64,000 nt of DNA. Origin: JBICHN01 sp043101845 (lineage in GTDB: Bacteria > Planctomycetota > Phycisphaerae > Phycisphaerales > UBA5793). The stretch's first letter is position 1. Each line of letters starts with the position of its first letter. The stretch lies in NCBI GenBank assembly GCA_043101845.1, contig JBICHN010000001.1:1-64000 (forward strand). Reading direction: 5' to 3'. The notes under the pieces were generated by a model. It made no database searches, had not been told where the DNA came from, and saw nothing but the letters and a program-made list of their open reading frames with translations. This document shows, in pieces, positions 17,339 to 25,644 of the stretch. The position numbers were made by a program, and so were the translations under genes.

Positions 17339-17511
17339 GCGTCCGGGCGCCGCGCGAAAAACGAGGAAATCGGCCGGAATCAACTCCGCCGCGCGTCGTC
17401 ATTCCTCAAACGGGACGCACTGATCGAGCGGCATCCCCCGCTATCATCACGCCACGCCCGGCGGGCTGCGCACGGGCCGGACGAACCTCACCTTCGAACA
17501 AGGAACGCTTC

Positions 17512-18138
17512 ATGAACTTCGTTCAGAATCGGACGGTCCAGTCCGTCTTGTGTCTGCTTGCGATCGGCATGGCGACGGTCGCCACGCTGCAGGCCCGGTC
17601 GGCGGGGTCGCGCTTCCAGGCGCCGACGACCTCGGTCGCGACGATCAACTGGCTCGAGGCGACGAAGACGATCGACGAATGGATCGCGCGACGAACGGAA
17701 CTCGATCAGGCCCGCGCCGCGTTCGACGCCGAGCGGAAGAGCCGCGCGGACGCGCTCACCGAGAAGCAGTCGGCCCTCGAGGTCTATCCCGAAGGCAGCG
17801 AGATCTACAACCGCGAGGCCGACAAACTCCGGATGGAGATCGTGCAGAACAAGGCCTGGAGTGACTTTCAGAACGAACTCCTGCAGCGTCGCGAACTCCG
17901 GGCCCAGATCGAGATCTATCTCAAGATCAACGAGGCAGTCACGGAGGTCGCGAAGCGGGATGGCTGGAATCTCGTGATCTGGGATGATTCCGAAGCCCTT
18001 CTGCCCCGAGCGAATCAGATCGAGGCCGGCCCGGAGTCGATCAGCCGGCGCCGCGTGTTCTACGCGGACGAGCAGGTCACCGACATCACGGAGGATGTCG
18101 CGCAGTTCATGAACAACAACTACAAGTCCGGCGGCTGA
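17512..18138 (+). CDS. OmpH/Skp-family periplasmic chaperone
   Basis: 208 residues with a signal peptide at about 1-31 (cleavage near QARSAG). The mature part is dominated by two long charged helices (about 55-150: EWIARRTELDQARAAFDAER onward), the tentacle-like coiled coil of Skp. Skp holds unfolded outer-membrane proteins on the way to BamA. The C-terminal strand (WNLVIWDDSEAL) returns to the trimer base. Position between bamA and lpxD is the classic one. It is somewhat longer than E. coli Skp (161). Confidence 0.88.
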   Translation: MNFVQNRTVQSVLCLLAIGMATVATLQARSAGSRFQAPTTSVATINWLEATKTIDEWIARRTELDQARAAFDAERKSRADALTEKQSALEVYPEGSEIYNREADKLRMEIVQNKAWSDFQNELLQRRELRAQIEIYLKINEAVTEVAKRDGWNLVIWDDSEALLPRANQIEAGPESISRRRVFYADEQVTDITEDVAQFMNNNYKSGG

Positions 18139-18174
18139 CTCACGCCGGTCGGCGCCACCAGGGACGGTTCATTC

Positions 18175-19248
18175 GTGACGACGAGCGACTTTACGATCAC
18201 CACCGGCGAACTCGCCGAACGGCTGGACGCCGAACTCATCGGCCCGTCCGATCTCATCATCCACGGCTTGAACACGCTCGAACGGGCGAAGCCGGGGCAG
18301 GCGAGTTTCATCGGTGACGGTCGCCACGCGCATGGCTGGGCGACCTCACAGGCGACCGCGGCGTTTGTGACCCGCGGCGTGGAGGTTCCGACCAACGCGA
18401 AGGACGATGGGCGCGCGCTGCTCATCGTCGGCAACGCCGATCTCGCGATGGCCGAGGCGCTCGGCCTGTTCTCGATTCCCGAGGAGCGGCCGGAGCCGGG
18501 CGTCTCGTCGGAGGCCGTCATTCATCCCACCGCGGAACTCGGTGACGAAGTCACGGTCAGCCGGAACTGCTACATCGGGCCACGAACGAAGATCGGGCAT
18601 CGGACCATTCTCGAACCGAATGTCTACATCGGCCGGGACTGCGTCATCGGCGACGACTGCATCTTCCGTTTCGGCGTGGTCATCCGTGAGCGATGTTCGC
18701 TCGGCCACCGGGTGAGCGTCCACTCGAACACGGTGATCGGCGGTGACGGCTTCGGGTACCGGCCGGACGGCAAGGGCGGGCTCGTCAAGATCCCCCACCT
18801 TGGGACGGTCGAGATCCATGACGATGTCGAGATCGGCGGCTGCGCCACGATCGACCGGGCGAAGTTCAACGCGACGGTCATTGAGGCACACGCGAAGCTC
18901 GACAACCAGGTCCAAGTGGGTCACAACGGGCATATCGGCCGGGGATGCGTTCTCGCCGCCCAGTCGGGCACCGCGGGCTCCACGGTGCTTGGCAACTTCT
19001 GCCAGCTCGCCGGCCAGGTCGGCGTGGCGGACCATGTCACCCTGGGCGACGGCGTCCGCGTCGCCGGTCATTCAGGGGTCATGCGCGATGTGGCGGCCGG
19101 CGAAACGGTCGGCGGCGTGCCCGCGGTCAACCTCGGGCTCTACTGGCGGGTGCAGTCGGCGGTGTATAAACTTCCGTCATTGCTGAAGATTCTGGGCAGG
19201 CAGGGCATCCGGCCAACCTCCATCGTGCCTCGTGACAAGATGCCCTGA
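18175..19248 (+). CDS. lpxD: UDP-3-O-acyl-glucosamine N-acyltransferase LpxD
   Basis: Third step of lipid A synthesis: N-acylation of UDP-3-O-acyl-glucosamine with a hydroxyacyl-ACP. 357 residues starting at GTG. An N-terminal uridine-binding domain (about 1-110) is followed by a left-handed beta-helix of hexapeptide repeats. Conserved landmarks are NTVIGGDGFGYRPDG and QVQVGHNGHIGRGC, which carries the catalytic histidine equivalent, and VRVAGHSGVMRDV. The C-terminal helix is present. Twelve bases separate it from the lpxC-fabZ gene. Confidence 0.96.
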   Translation: MTTSDFTITTGELAERLDAELIGPSDLIIHGLNTLERAKPGQASFIGDGRHAHGWATSQATAAFVTRGVEVPTNAKDDGRALLIVGNADLAMAEALGLFSIPEERPEPGVSSEAVIHPTAELGDEVTVSRNCYIGPRTKIGHRTILEPNVYIGRDCVIGDDCIFRFGVVIRERCSLGHRVSVHSNTVIGGDGFGYRPDGKGGLVKIPHLGTVEIHDDVEIGGCATIDRAKFNATVIEAHAKLDNQVQVGHNGHIGRGCVLAAQSGTAGSTVLGNFCQLAGQVGVADHVTLGDGVRVAGHSGVMRDVAAGETVGGVPAVNLGLYWRVQSAVYKLPSLLKILGRQGIRPTSIVPRDKMP

Positions 19249-19260
19249 CGCCGCGGCGAC

Positions 19261-20712
19261 ATGATTCAACCCAGCGACTCCAATCCGGAAGCCTCGTCGG
19301 CCGGCGCCGTCGAGTCCTTTGACGAACCGCTCGACGAGTTCGAGTCGCCGCTCGCCCCGGATGACGAGTACGACCATCCCGCCCCTTCGATCGAGGATGA
19401 CCTCGCGTGGCAGCACACGCTGGCCGATTCGGTCGTCATCGAGGGGCTGGGCCTGTTCCTCGGCGAGCCGGTGACCTGCACGATCCGCCCCGCCCCGGCG
19501 GACCATGGGATCGTCTTCGAGCGGATCGACCTCGATGACCCGGTCCGCATCCCGGCGAGCGTCGCGAATGTGACGAACCGGTCGCGGCGGACGACCCTCA
19601 AGCTCGGCTCGGTGACCGTCGAGACCTGCGAGCACTGCCTCTCGGCCCTCGCTGGGCTGCGGGTGGATAACGCCCTCGTTCAGCTCGACGGGCCGGAGCT
19701 CCCCTGTGGCGACGGGTCGGCGAAGCCGTATGTCGACGCGATTCTCTCCGTGGGATTGACGCGTCAGGACGCGGAACGCCGATATCACCGTATCACAGAG
19801 CCGATCACGGTGGAGGAAGGCGACAGCATGCTCGCGGCTCTCCCGTCCGAGCAGTCCGATTTCCAGGTGCTCTACGACCTCGACTACGGGGACGAGAGCC
19901 CGCTCCCCCGCCAGCTGCATTCATTCCGCATGGGCTCCGACGGGGCCTACGCGGAACAGATCGCCCCGTGCCGCACATTCAGCATGCTCGAGGAAGCGAA
20001 AGCCCTCTGGGATCGAGGGCTCTGCCAGCATTTGTCGCCCCAGGATGTGCTCGTGATCGGCGATGACGGTCCGGTCGAGAACACCTATCGCTTCGAGAAC
20101 GAACCGGTCCGGCACAAGATTCTCGACATCATCGGGGACCTGTATCTCATCGGCCGACCGATTCAGGGCCGCATCGTCGCGTACCGGTCGGGTCATTCGC
20201 TGAATCACCAGCTCGCGAACCGCCTGCTCGAGCAGATTCAGACGAAGGAACGGACCGCCGCCGCCCGCAAGCGGAGCATGGATATCCAGCAGATCCTCCG
20301 CCTCATGCGGCACCGGTACCCGATGCTGCTCGTCGACCGGGTGGTCGAGATCGAGGGCGATCGGCGGGCGATCGGAATCAAGAATGTCTCGATCAACGAG
20401 CCCTTCTTCCAGGGCCATTATCCGGGCACTCCGATCATGCCGGGCGTGCTCGTGGTTGAGGCGATGGCCCAATTGTCGGGGCTTTTGCTGAGTCGAGTGT
20501 TGCAACACACCGGTAAGATCGCGATCCTCTTGTCCCTGGATCGCGTCAAGCTGCGTCGTCCGGTCGTTCCGGGCGACCAGCTCGTCATGGAAGCTGAAAG
20601 TATCCGGGCGCAGGCCCGGACCGCCAATGTGAAGTGCCGAGCCTTCGTGGATGACCAGTTGGTGGCCGAGGCGCAGATCCGGTTCATCATGGTCGACGCG
20701 GACCAGGAATAG
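19261..20712 (+). CDS. lpxC/fabZ: Bifunctional UDP-3-O-acyl-GlcNAc deacetylase / hydroxyacyl-ACP dehydratase (LpxC-FabZ fusion)
   Basis: 483 residues. Residues about 50-325 are LpxC, the zinc deacetylase that commits to lipid A: Glu124-His125 in CEHCLSALAG, His285 and Asp289 in RHKILDIIGDL, and His312 in SGHSLNHQLANRL. Residues 340-483 are FabZ: His386 in FFQGHYPGTPIMPGV and Glu400 in VVEAMAQ form the dehydratase site. Fused LpxC-FabZ is known from Bacteroidetes and planctomycetes. The first 48 residues are an acidic, probably disordered extension (EPLDEFESPLAPDDEYDHP) not seen in ordinary LpxC. All catalytic residues of both domains are intact. Confidence 0.96.
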   Translation: MIQPSDSNPEASSAGAVESFDEPLDEFESPLAPDDEYDHPAPSIEDDLAWQHTLADSVVIEGLGLFLGEPVTCTIRPAPADHGIVFERIDLDDPVRIPASVANVTNRSRRTTLKLGSVTVETCEHCLSALAGLRVDNALVQLDGPELPCGDGSAKPYVDAILSVGLTRQDAERRYHRITEPITVEEGDSMLAALPSEQSDFQVLYDLDYGDESPLPRQLHSFRMGSDGAYAEQIAPCRTFSMLEEAKALWDRGLCQHLSPQDVLVIGDDGPVENTYRFENEPVRHKILDIIGDLYLIGRPIQGRIVAYRSGHSLNHQLANRLLEQIQTKERTAAARKRSMDIQQILRLMRHRYPMLLVDRVVEIEGDRRAIGIKNVSINEPFFQGHYPGTPIMPGVLVVEAMAQLSGLLLSRVLQHTGKIAILLSLDRVKLRRPVVPGDQLVMEAESIRAQARTANVKCRAFVDDQLVAEAQIRFIMVDADQE

Positions 20713-20864
20713 GAGCCAGGCCCGCGCGGGTGGATGTGATCCGCGACGGGCGTCCAGAAGTAGAAGCCAGCCGGAGCGACTTGGTTCGTGCGTTGGTCAC
20801 GAACGCGCAGGGCTCATCCTTCAACTTCTCCGACGCCGTCGTCCCGCCGGACCTCAGACTAATC

Positions 20865-21704
20865 ATGATTACGATTCATCCGACCGCCATCGTAGATCCG
20901 ACGGCCGAGATCGGCGAGAATGTCGAAATCGGTCCGTACTGCGTCATCGGCGCGTATGTGGAAATCGGCGCCGGGTCGAAACTGCACAACCATGTGACGA
21001 TCGAGGGACCGACGACCCTCGGCCGGGACAACGAGGTCTATCCGTTCAGCGTCATCGGCGCCGACCCGCAGGATCTCAAGTTCCGCGGTGAGCAGGCCGT
21101 GTGCATCGTCGGCGATCGAAACATCATCCGCGAACATGTCACGATCCACCGCGGCACGCAGAACGGCGGCGGATTCACGCGCGTCGGCAACGACAACCTC
21201 TTCATGGTCGCGGCGCATGTGGCGCACGACTGCATCGTCGGTTCGAATTGCGTCATCGCGAACCAGGTCATGATCGGCGGTCATGCGGTGATCGACGACA
21301 TGGTGACGATCGGCGGCGGCGCCGGCATCCACCACTTCGCCACGGTCGGCCGTCTGTCATTCATCGGCGGGCTTGCGCGAATCAAGAAGGATGTGCCGCC
21401 TTACATGATCGTCGAGGGCGACCCCGCCGAAGTGCGCGGCCTGAACACCATCGGCCTCACGCGGCGGAACTTTGACAACCGCGAAATCGCAGCGCTCCGC
21501 GAAGCGTACAAGCGACTCTTCCGTACGAACAACGGCGCCGCGCGGGCGATGAAGAACACGATGGACGAGCTGCTCGACGATTACGGCGCGATTCCCGCCG
21601 TCGTCCATCTCTGCGAATGCCTGCGCAAGTCCGCAAACGGTGTGCGCGGTCGTTCGGCCGAGTCCTACCGCGAGGACAGCAAGTACGCCACGCAGCCGAA
21701 GTGA
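20865..21704 (+). CDS. lpxA: UDP-N-acetylglucosamine O-acyltransferase LpxA
   Basis: First lipid A enzyme, transferring a hydroxyacyl chain from ACP to UDP-GlcNAc. 279 residues of hexapeptide-repeat beta-helix (IHPTAIVDPTAEIGENVEIG) with the catalytic histidine in VAAHVAHDCIVGSNC and the substrate loop RGTQNGGGFT. The C-terminal helical domain follows RRNFDNREIAALREAYKRLF. I chose the ATG at 20865, where the family homology begins; a GTG at 20730 would add 45 residues with no LpxA similarity. No Shine-Dalgarno is evident, so coupling to the upstream gene is possible. lpxB is not in the window. Confidence 0.95.
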   Translation: MITIHPTAIVDPTAEIGENVEIGPYCVIGAYVEIGAGSKLHNHVTIEGPTTLGRDNEVYPFSVIGADPQDLKFRGEQAVCIVGDRNIIREHVTIHRGTQNGGGFTRVGNDNLFMVAAHVAHDCIVGSNCVIANQVMIGGHAVIDDMVTIGGGAGIHHFATVGRLSFIGGLARIKKDVPPYMIVEGDPAEVRGLNTIGLTRRNFDNREIAALREAYKRLFRTNNGAARAMKNTMDELLDDYGAIPAVVHLCECLRKSANGVRGRSAESYREDSKYATQPK

Positions 21705-21719
21705 GTGGACGCGGACGCG

Positions 21720-22031
21720 TCAGGCGGTCGTTGTCTTCGATCCGCCCCGTCCGACGAAAAAGTTGTAGATCAACCCGACGAGCAGCGTGACGACGAAGGC
21801 GTCCGCCAGCGCGTAGAGCGTGAGGATGACGACATCGCCCGCGCTCCCGGCGCCGGCGCCGGTCATCGGATCGGGTGTGGGCGCGTGGTATCCGGGATAC
21901 ACCGAGTCGAAGAGATCCAGAAACGCCTGGCCGTAGGGCGGCGCGTTCAGGTTCGCAATTCCCACCAGCATGACGGAAACGCCCCAGACGAGCGCGATCG
22001 AAGTCGCGAGAGCCCATGCGTTGATCTTCAT
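21720..22031 (-). CDS. Small two-helix membrane protein
   Basis: 103 residues, ATG at 22031 with GGAAGGAG seven bases upstream. Two transmembrane helices: MKINAWALATSIALVWGVSV (about 1-27) and VVILTLYALADAFVVTLLVG (about 70-93), joined by a loop with aromatic and proline residues, and a short basic tail. The shape and the end LIYNFFVGR resemble a family often labelled bacteriophage holin in bacterial genomes, but there are no phage genes here and its function is unknown. Convergent with lpxA. Confidence 0.72.
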   Translation of the reverse strand: MKINAWALATSIALVWGVSVMLVGIANLNAPPYGQAFLDLFDSVYPGYHAPTPDPMTGAGAGSAGDVVILTLYALADAFVVTLLVGLIYNFFVGRGGSKTTTA

Positions 22032-22103
22032 GGCGTCACTCCTTCCAAGAGATCCGCGACACTCTATGCGAGCGCCGCCGCGCCACCGGACGCGCAACAA
22101 AAA

Positions 22104-22129
22104 CGCCGCGCTCCCATGGAGGCGCGGCG
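22104..22129 (-). terminator. Intrinsic terminator downstream of the gene at 22153-23136
   Basis: CGCCGCGC pairs with GCGCGGCG; on the minus strand the stem is followed by TTTTTGTT. It lies 24 bp after the stop codon of the upstream exported-protein gene and separates it from the small membrane-protein gene. Confidence 0.85.
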
Positions 22130-22152
22130 GAAGTGTTGCAACTCAGCGATGA

Positions 22153-23136
22153 TCACTTTCGATCGATCAACTCCATGACTACCTTCTGCTTCGTGTCCTG
22201 CTTGATCTCCATCCGCTCGGCCTGACCGGCGTCGACCTTGATGACCGTTTTCATCTCCATCTTCGTTTCGGACCGGAGGAGATAACCGACATCGATGGCA
22301 AAGAGCGTCTCGCCGGTCATCTTCATCTCTTCGACACCGAGTTCCATCTCGGCGCCCATGCCGGCGAACGGATTCTCTTCCGCCGGCTCATGCTCGAGCT
22401 TCGTCGACTCCATCTTGATGCGGGCGCAGGGGTGGCCCCATTCCGTGACGAATTCGTAGAGCGTGAAGGTGTTCTCGCCGCGCAGTGTCCCGAGCATGGG
22501 GATCTTCTGCTCGACATCCTGGCTCCAGCTCGCGCCTTTCTCGGCGGGGCCGTCCGGAAGCACCTTCATGCCCTGCTCGAACATCTGGCGCATGGCCTCA
22601 TCGCCGAGACCTTCCTTGAACGCTTTGAGCATGCCTTCGGGCATCTCGGCGCCGATGTCGCGGAACGCGTGATCCATGATCGTCGTCATGCCGCGGAGTT
22701 CACCGATCGATCCCGTCGGGTCGACCGTGAAGGTGATGCTCTTCCCGACCATCGCCGCGATCGGCTTGAGCATGGGGTTGCCTTCGAGCAACTCCTCGTC
22801 GCCGCCCACCGTCGAGTCGTACTCGAACTCACCGAAGGGCATCGACATCTTCATGCGGGCCTGTTCGTAGGTCACGGTGACCTCGGCGAGGCCTTCCTCG
22901 TTGAGGCCGCCGACCTCCTGGCGCATGACGAACTCCTGGCGCGTGAGCACCTCGAATTCGCCCATGCCGGGGATCTCCTGCTGCTGCTCCATCTCATTGA
23001 CCATGCGGTACCGGAGCATGCGGCCGGGTTCCCAGACCCAGCGAATGGTGTCGCCGTCCTGCGCCACGGCGCCGGCGGCGCAGGCGAGAGCAAGCGACAT
23101 ACACGCAAATGTTCGGACGATTCGACGGACAGCCAC
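22153..23136 (-). CDS. Exported protein, DUF6263-like, paralogue 1
   Basis: 327 residues with a signal peptide (about 1-26, cleavage near AVAQ). The mature part starts IRWVWEPGRMLRYRMVNEME, a beta-rich opening like DUF6263-type planctomycete proteins, and ends in repeated strands (MEMKTVIKVDAGQAERMEIK). It is rich in methionine and glutamate. I chose the GTG at 23136, which has GAAGGAG six bases upstream and gives a clean signal peptide. It is a diverged paralogue of the next gene (shared WAPE/WEPG opening, SITFTVDPTGSIGEL versus SITVRMAPTGELLEL). Followed by a terminator. Function unknown. Confidence 0.78.
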   Translation of the reverse strand: MAVRRIVRTFACMSLALACAAGAVAQDGDTIRWVWEPGRMLRYRMVNEMEQQQEIPGMGEFEVLTRQEFVMRQEVGGLNEEGLAEVTVTYEQARMKMSMPFGEFEYDSTVGGDEELLEGNPMLKPIAAMVGKSITFTVDPTGSIGELRGMTTIMDHAFRDIGAEMPEGMLKAFKEGLGDEAMRQMFEQGMKVLPDGPAEKGASWSQDVEQKIPMLGTLRGENTFTLYEFVTEWGHPCARIKMESTKLEHEPAEENPFAGMGAEMELGVEEMKMTGETLFAIDVGYLLRSETKMEMKTVIKVDAGQAERMEIKQDTKQKVVMELIDRK

Positions 23137-23251
23137 GACGGACTCCTTCTCTCGGGTCAGGCGGCCAGAACTACGGCCGCACACGGAATCTTGTACCCGT
23201 AGTGTGCGCCGTCGCTACGAGTTCTGCATGTCTCTATTGGGCCCGAATGGG

Positions 23252-24256
23252 TCACGATTCCGGCGACGACTCTTCCTTCTCACCCTCTTTCGGCGTCTCG
23301 AGGATGACGCGATATTCGACCCGTTCCGTCGAATCGAGCGAATTCTCTTCTGTCCCCAGGGTGAGGCGGAGGTCAGCGAGCACACCGGCCTCGGACCGGG
23401 AAGGGGCGCCCCGCTTGATCTCGAAGGTCGCGCGGCGAACCGCTTTCGAGTTGTCAATGACCCCCTTCGGACGACCGGCGAAGTTGTTCTTCTGGAGATC
23501 GAGCGTGCGAAGCTCAGCGCTCACTTCGCTGGTGCTGATGATCTCGGCCCGACGGCCGTCCGCCGTGTCTTCGATCGAACGCACCTTGTTGTTCAGGACT
23601 CCCGTAACGACACCGACCCACTGAATCGGCCATTTCACTTCGGTCGCCCATTCGTGACCGCTTTCGACCGGCTCCGCGGGCGCGATGCGCGTGACCGATT
23701 CCATCCACTGCCGCATTCCCTCGTCCCCGAAGGCGCGACGCATGGACTCCTTCATTTCCGAATCGGCGCCGGTATCGGTCAGCGCCTCATTCACGATGGC
23801 GTCGAGACCTTCGAGCTCGAGCAGTTCGCCGGTCGGCGCCATGCGCACGGTGATCGACCTTCCGACGAGGCCGGCGAGCGGACGGATCAGGGGAAGATCT
23901 TTCAATCCCCCGACATCGGGCTGATCGCTGTCGAAGAAGAGTTCGCCGAACGCCGACGCGTTGCTTCGATAGCGTGTGCGGTCGAAGTGAATTTCGATCG
24001 TCGCGACGCCGGCGTCGTCAACTTCCGTCGCCGTCCAGGTCGTCGACATCCACTCGACGGTGCGCGTCTTGCGCTCGGTGAACGCGACGAGTGTCCTATT
24101 CATTTCACGCGTCATCTCGAATACCCGAGACTGTTCGGGCGCCCAACGCCAGGCGATGCGCGTCGGCTCCGCCGCGGCGACGGCGCTCCAGAGGCTTGCG
24201 ACCGTGAGAACGACCATGACGGTCACCCGGGATTTCGACCCAACGATTCGAAACAT
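23252..24256 (-). CDS. Exported protein, DUF6263-like, paralogue 2
   Basis: 334 residues; signal peptide about 1-30 (cleavage near AAAEP). The ATG at 24256 has AGAGGAG eight bases upstream; an ATG at 24274 precedes that site and is unlikely. The mature protein opens TRIAWRWAPEQSRVFEMTRE and carries VGRSITVRMAPTGELLELEG, aligned with the neighbouring gene, but overall identity is low, so the duplication is old. The tail KEGEKEESSPES is charged and disordered. Same strand as paralogue 1 with a 115-bp gap. Function unknown. Confidence 0.76.
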   Translation of the reverse strand: MFRIVGSKSRVTVMVVLTVASLWSAVAAAEPTRIAWRWAPEQSRVFEMTREMNRTLVAFTERKTRTVEWMSTTWTATEVDDAGVATIEIHFDRTRYRSNASAFGELFFDSDQPDVGGLKDLPLIRPLAGLVGRSITVRMAPTGELLELEGLDAIVNEALTDTGADSEMKESMRRAFGDEGMRQWMESVTRIAPAEPVESGHEWATEVKWPIQWVGVVTGVLNNKVRSIEDTADGRRAEIISTSEVSAELRTLDLQKNNFAGRPKGVIDNSKAVRRATFEIKRGAPSRSEAGVLADLRLTLGTEENSLDSTERVEYRVILETPKEGEKEESSPES

Positions 24257-24301
24257 CGATCCATCTCCTCTCATGGGCGGCGCCGTGGCGCGGCGCCCAT
24301 C

Positions 24302-25525
24302 TTATTCGTATGACCGACCGTCCTGCGAGACCGGAGCCCCGTGCACGATCGGGTGTTCGATCCACTTCGGCGACCATTCGTAGAGCAGTCGACCGATCAG
24401 GGCCTCATCGTCCAGATCAAAGCTCGTCCGGAGGACGAGAAGATCAGCCGCCGCCCCCGCGTCGAGTCGACCTCCATCATTCCAGCCAAGCGCCTCGGCC
24501 GCCCCGAGCGTGATCATCTTCCACGCTTCGGCCGGCGTCGGGACCACGGCCCGTTCATCCAGAGTAAGCCGACGCATCTTCGCGACCTCGATCATCCCTC
24601 GGGCGACGCGCGGCATGCTGAAGTCGGGCCCCGCCGCGACATCGCTCCCGAGCACGACGCGGATTCCCCGGTCCCGCGCGGCCCGCAGATCGAAGAGACC
24701 TGCGCTCAGAAAGAGGTTCGCGGTCGGACAATGTGCAATGACACACTGACGCTCGGCGATGAGGTCCCATTCCCCGGGTCCGAGGTGAATCGCGTGGGCG
24801 AGAATCGTGCGCGGCCCGAGGAGACCGCATCGGTCATACACGCCGGTGTAATGCTCATCATCCGGAAAGAGTTCGAGCACGCGTCGCCGCTCGTCAGGCG
24901 TTTCGGCGAGATGCGTCTGGATCCATCGCCCTTCGTCCCCGGCTACGCGTGCCGCCCGCCGCAGGGTGGGGTCACCGCAGGCGATCGCAAAGCGCGGATT
25001 GACTGACCATTCGAGGCGCGCAGCTGATTCATCCGGGGTCAGGCGGGCTTCGTTCCACTCATGGCGAATCAGTTCGTCCGGCGCCGCGCGATCCATGAGA
25101 ACCCGGCCCGCGATCGCTCGAAGCGGCGTGGTAGTCATGACCCTCGTCGTCGCGTCGAATCCGGTGTCGTGACTGGTGAGATAGCCGGCGAAGCCGAGCG
25201 TGCCAGTGGAGATCATGCGCTCGACCGCAAGATGGGTGTCGCGCGTCGCGGCCTCCACATCCCGCCACCGCTGCTCGGCCGGGAAGATCACGCGATCGAG
25301 CCACTCGAGCAGCGGCAACCCGTCATGGCCGATACGCTCGACCTGTGGAAGATGAATGTGCGCGTCGATGAATCCGGGCGTAATGAGTCGATCAGGACCC
25401 CCGGCGTCGACTCGGCCGGGCGGCGATCCCTCTTCGAACTCTGCAATCCGTCCGTTCTCAATTCGCAGCCACCCGAGGGGCGGGCGATGTTCGGGGTTCA
25501 GCAGCAGTCGACCCTGAATGATCAT
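24302..25525 (-). CDS. guaD: Guanine deaminase
   Basis: Amidohydrolase of the guanine deaminase type, converting guanine to xanthine and ammonia. 407 residues. Zinc ligands are in place: His56 and His58 (GFIDAHIHLPQ), His205 with Glu208 (QTHLAE), His244 (LAHAIHL) and Asp295 (VLGSDVAAG). The motif HCPTANLFLSAGLF is diagnostic for GuaD. It stands alone between envelope-protein genes. The molybdenum hydroxylase 17 kb away could in principle use a purine, but it looks like an aldehyde oxidoreductase, so I do not link them. Confidence 0.9.
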   Translation of the reverse strand: MIIQGRLLLNPEHRPPLGWLRIENGRIAEFEEGSPPGRVDAGGPDRLITPGFIDAHIHLPQVERIGHDGLPLLEWLDRVIFPAEQRWRDVEAATRDTHLAVERMISTGTLGFAGYLTSHDTGFDATTRVMTTTPLRAIAGRVLMDRAAPDELIRHEWNEARLTPDESAARLEWSVNPRFAIACGDPTLRRAARVAGDEGRWIQTHLAETPDERRRVLELFPDDEHYTGVYDRCGLLGPRTILAHAIHLGPGEWDLIAERQCVIAHCPTANLFLSAGLFDLRAARDRGIRVVLGSDVAAGPDFSMPRVARGMIEVAKMRRLTLDERAVVPTPAEAWKMITLGAAEALGWNDGGRLDAGAAADLLVLRTSFDLDDEALIGRLLYEWSPKWIEHPIVHGAPVSQDGRSYE

Positions 25526-25580
25526 GCTGGCATCATGGCGCGCGGAGGCCCGGGGGCGAGCGTGGGAAGTGAAAAGAGAA

Positions 25581-25610
25581 CGCGCCCGGCGTGCTGTGCC
25601 GCCGGGCGCG
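25581..25610 (-). terminator. Intrinsic terminator for the ClpP-fold gene at 25645-26889
   Basis: CGCGCCCGGC and GCCGGGCGCG make a 10-bp perfect stem with a 10-base loop. On the minus strand it is followed by TTCTCTTTTC. It sits 35 bp after the stop codon. Confidence 0.85.
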
Positions 25611-25644
25611 TCGATTCGCTGGGATCAAAACTCATTACGGTCGA

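Noticed and set aside
21720..22031. A phage holin and hence a prophage remnant
   Set aside because: The similarity is to a loosely named bacterial family; no integrase, tail, capsid or lysis gene is near.
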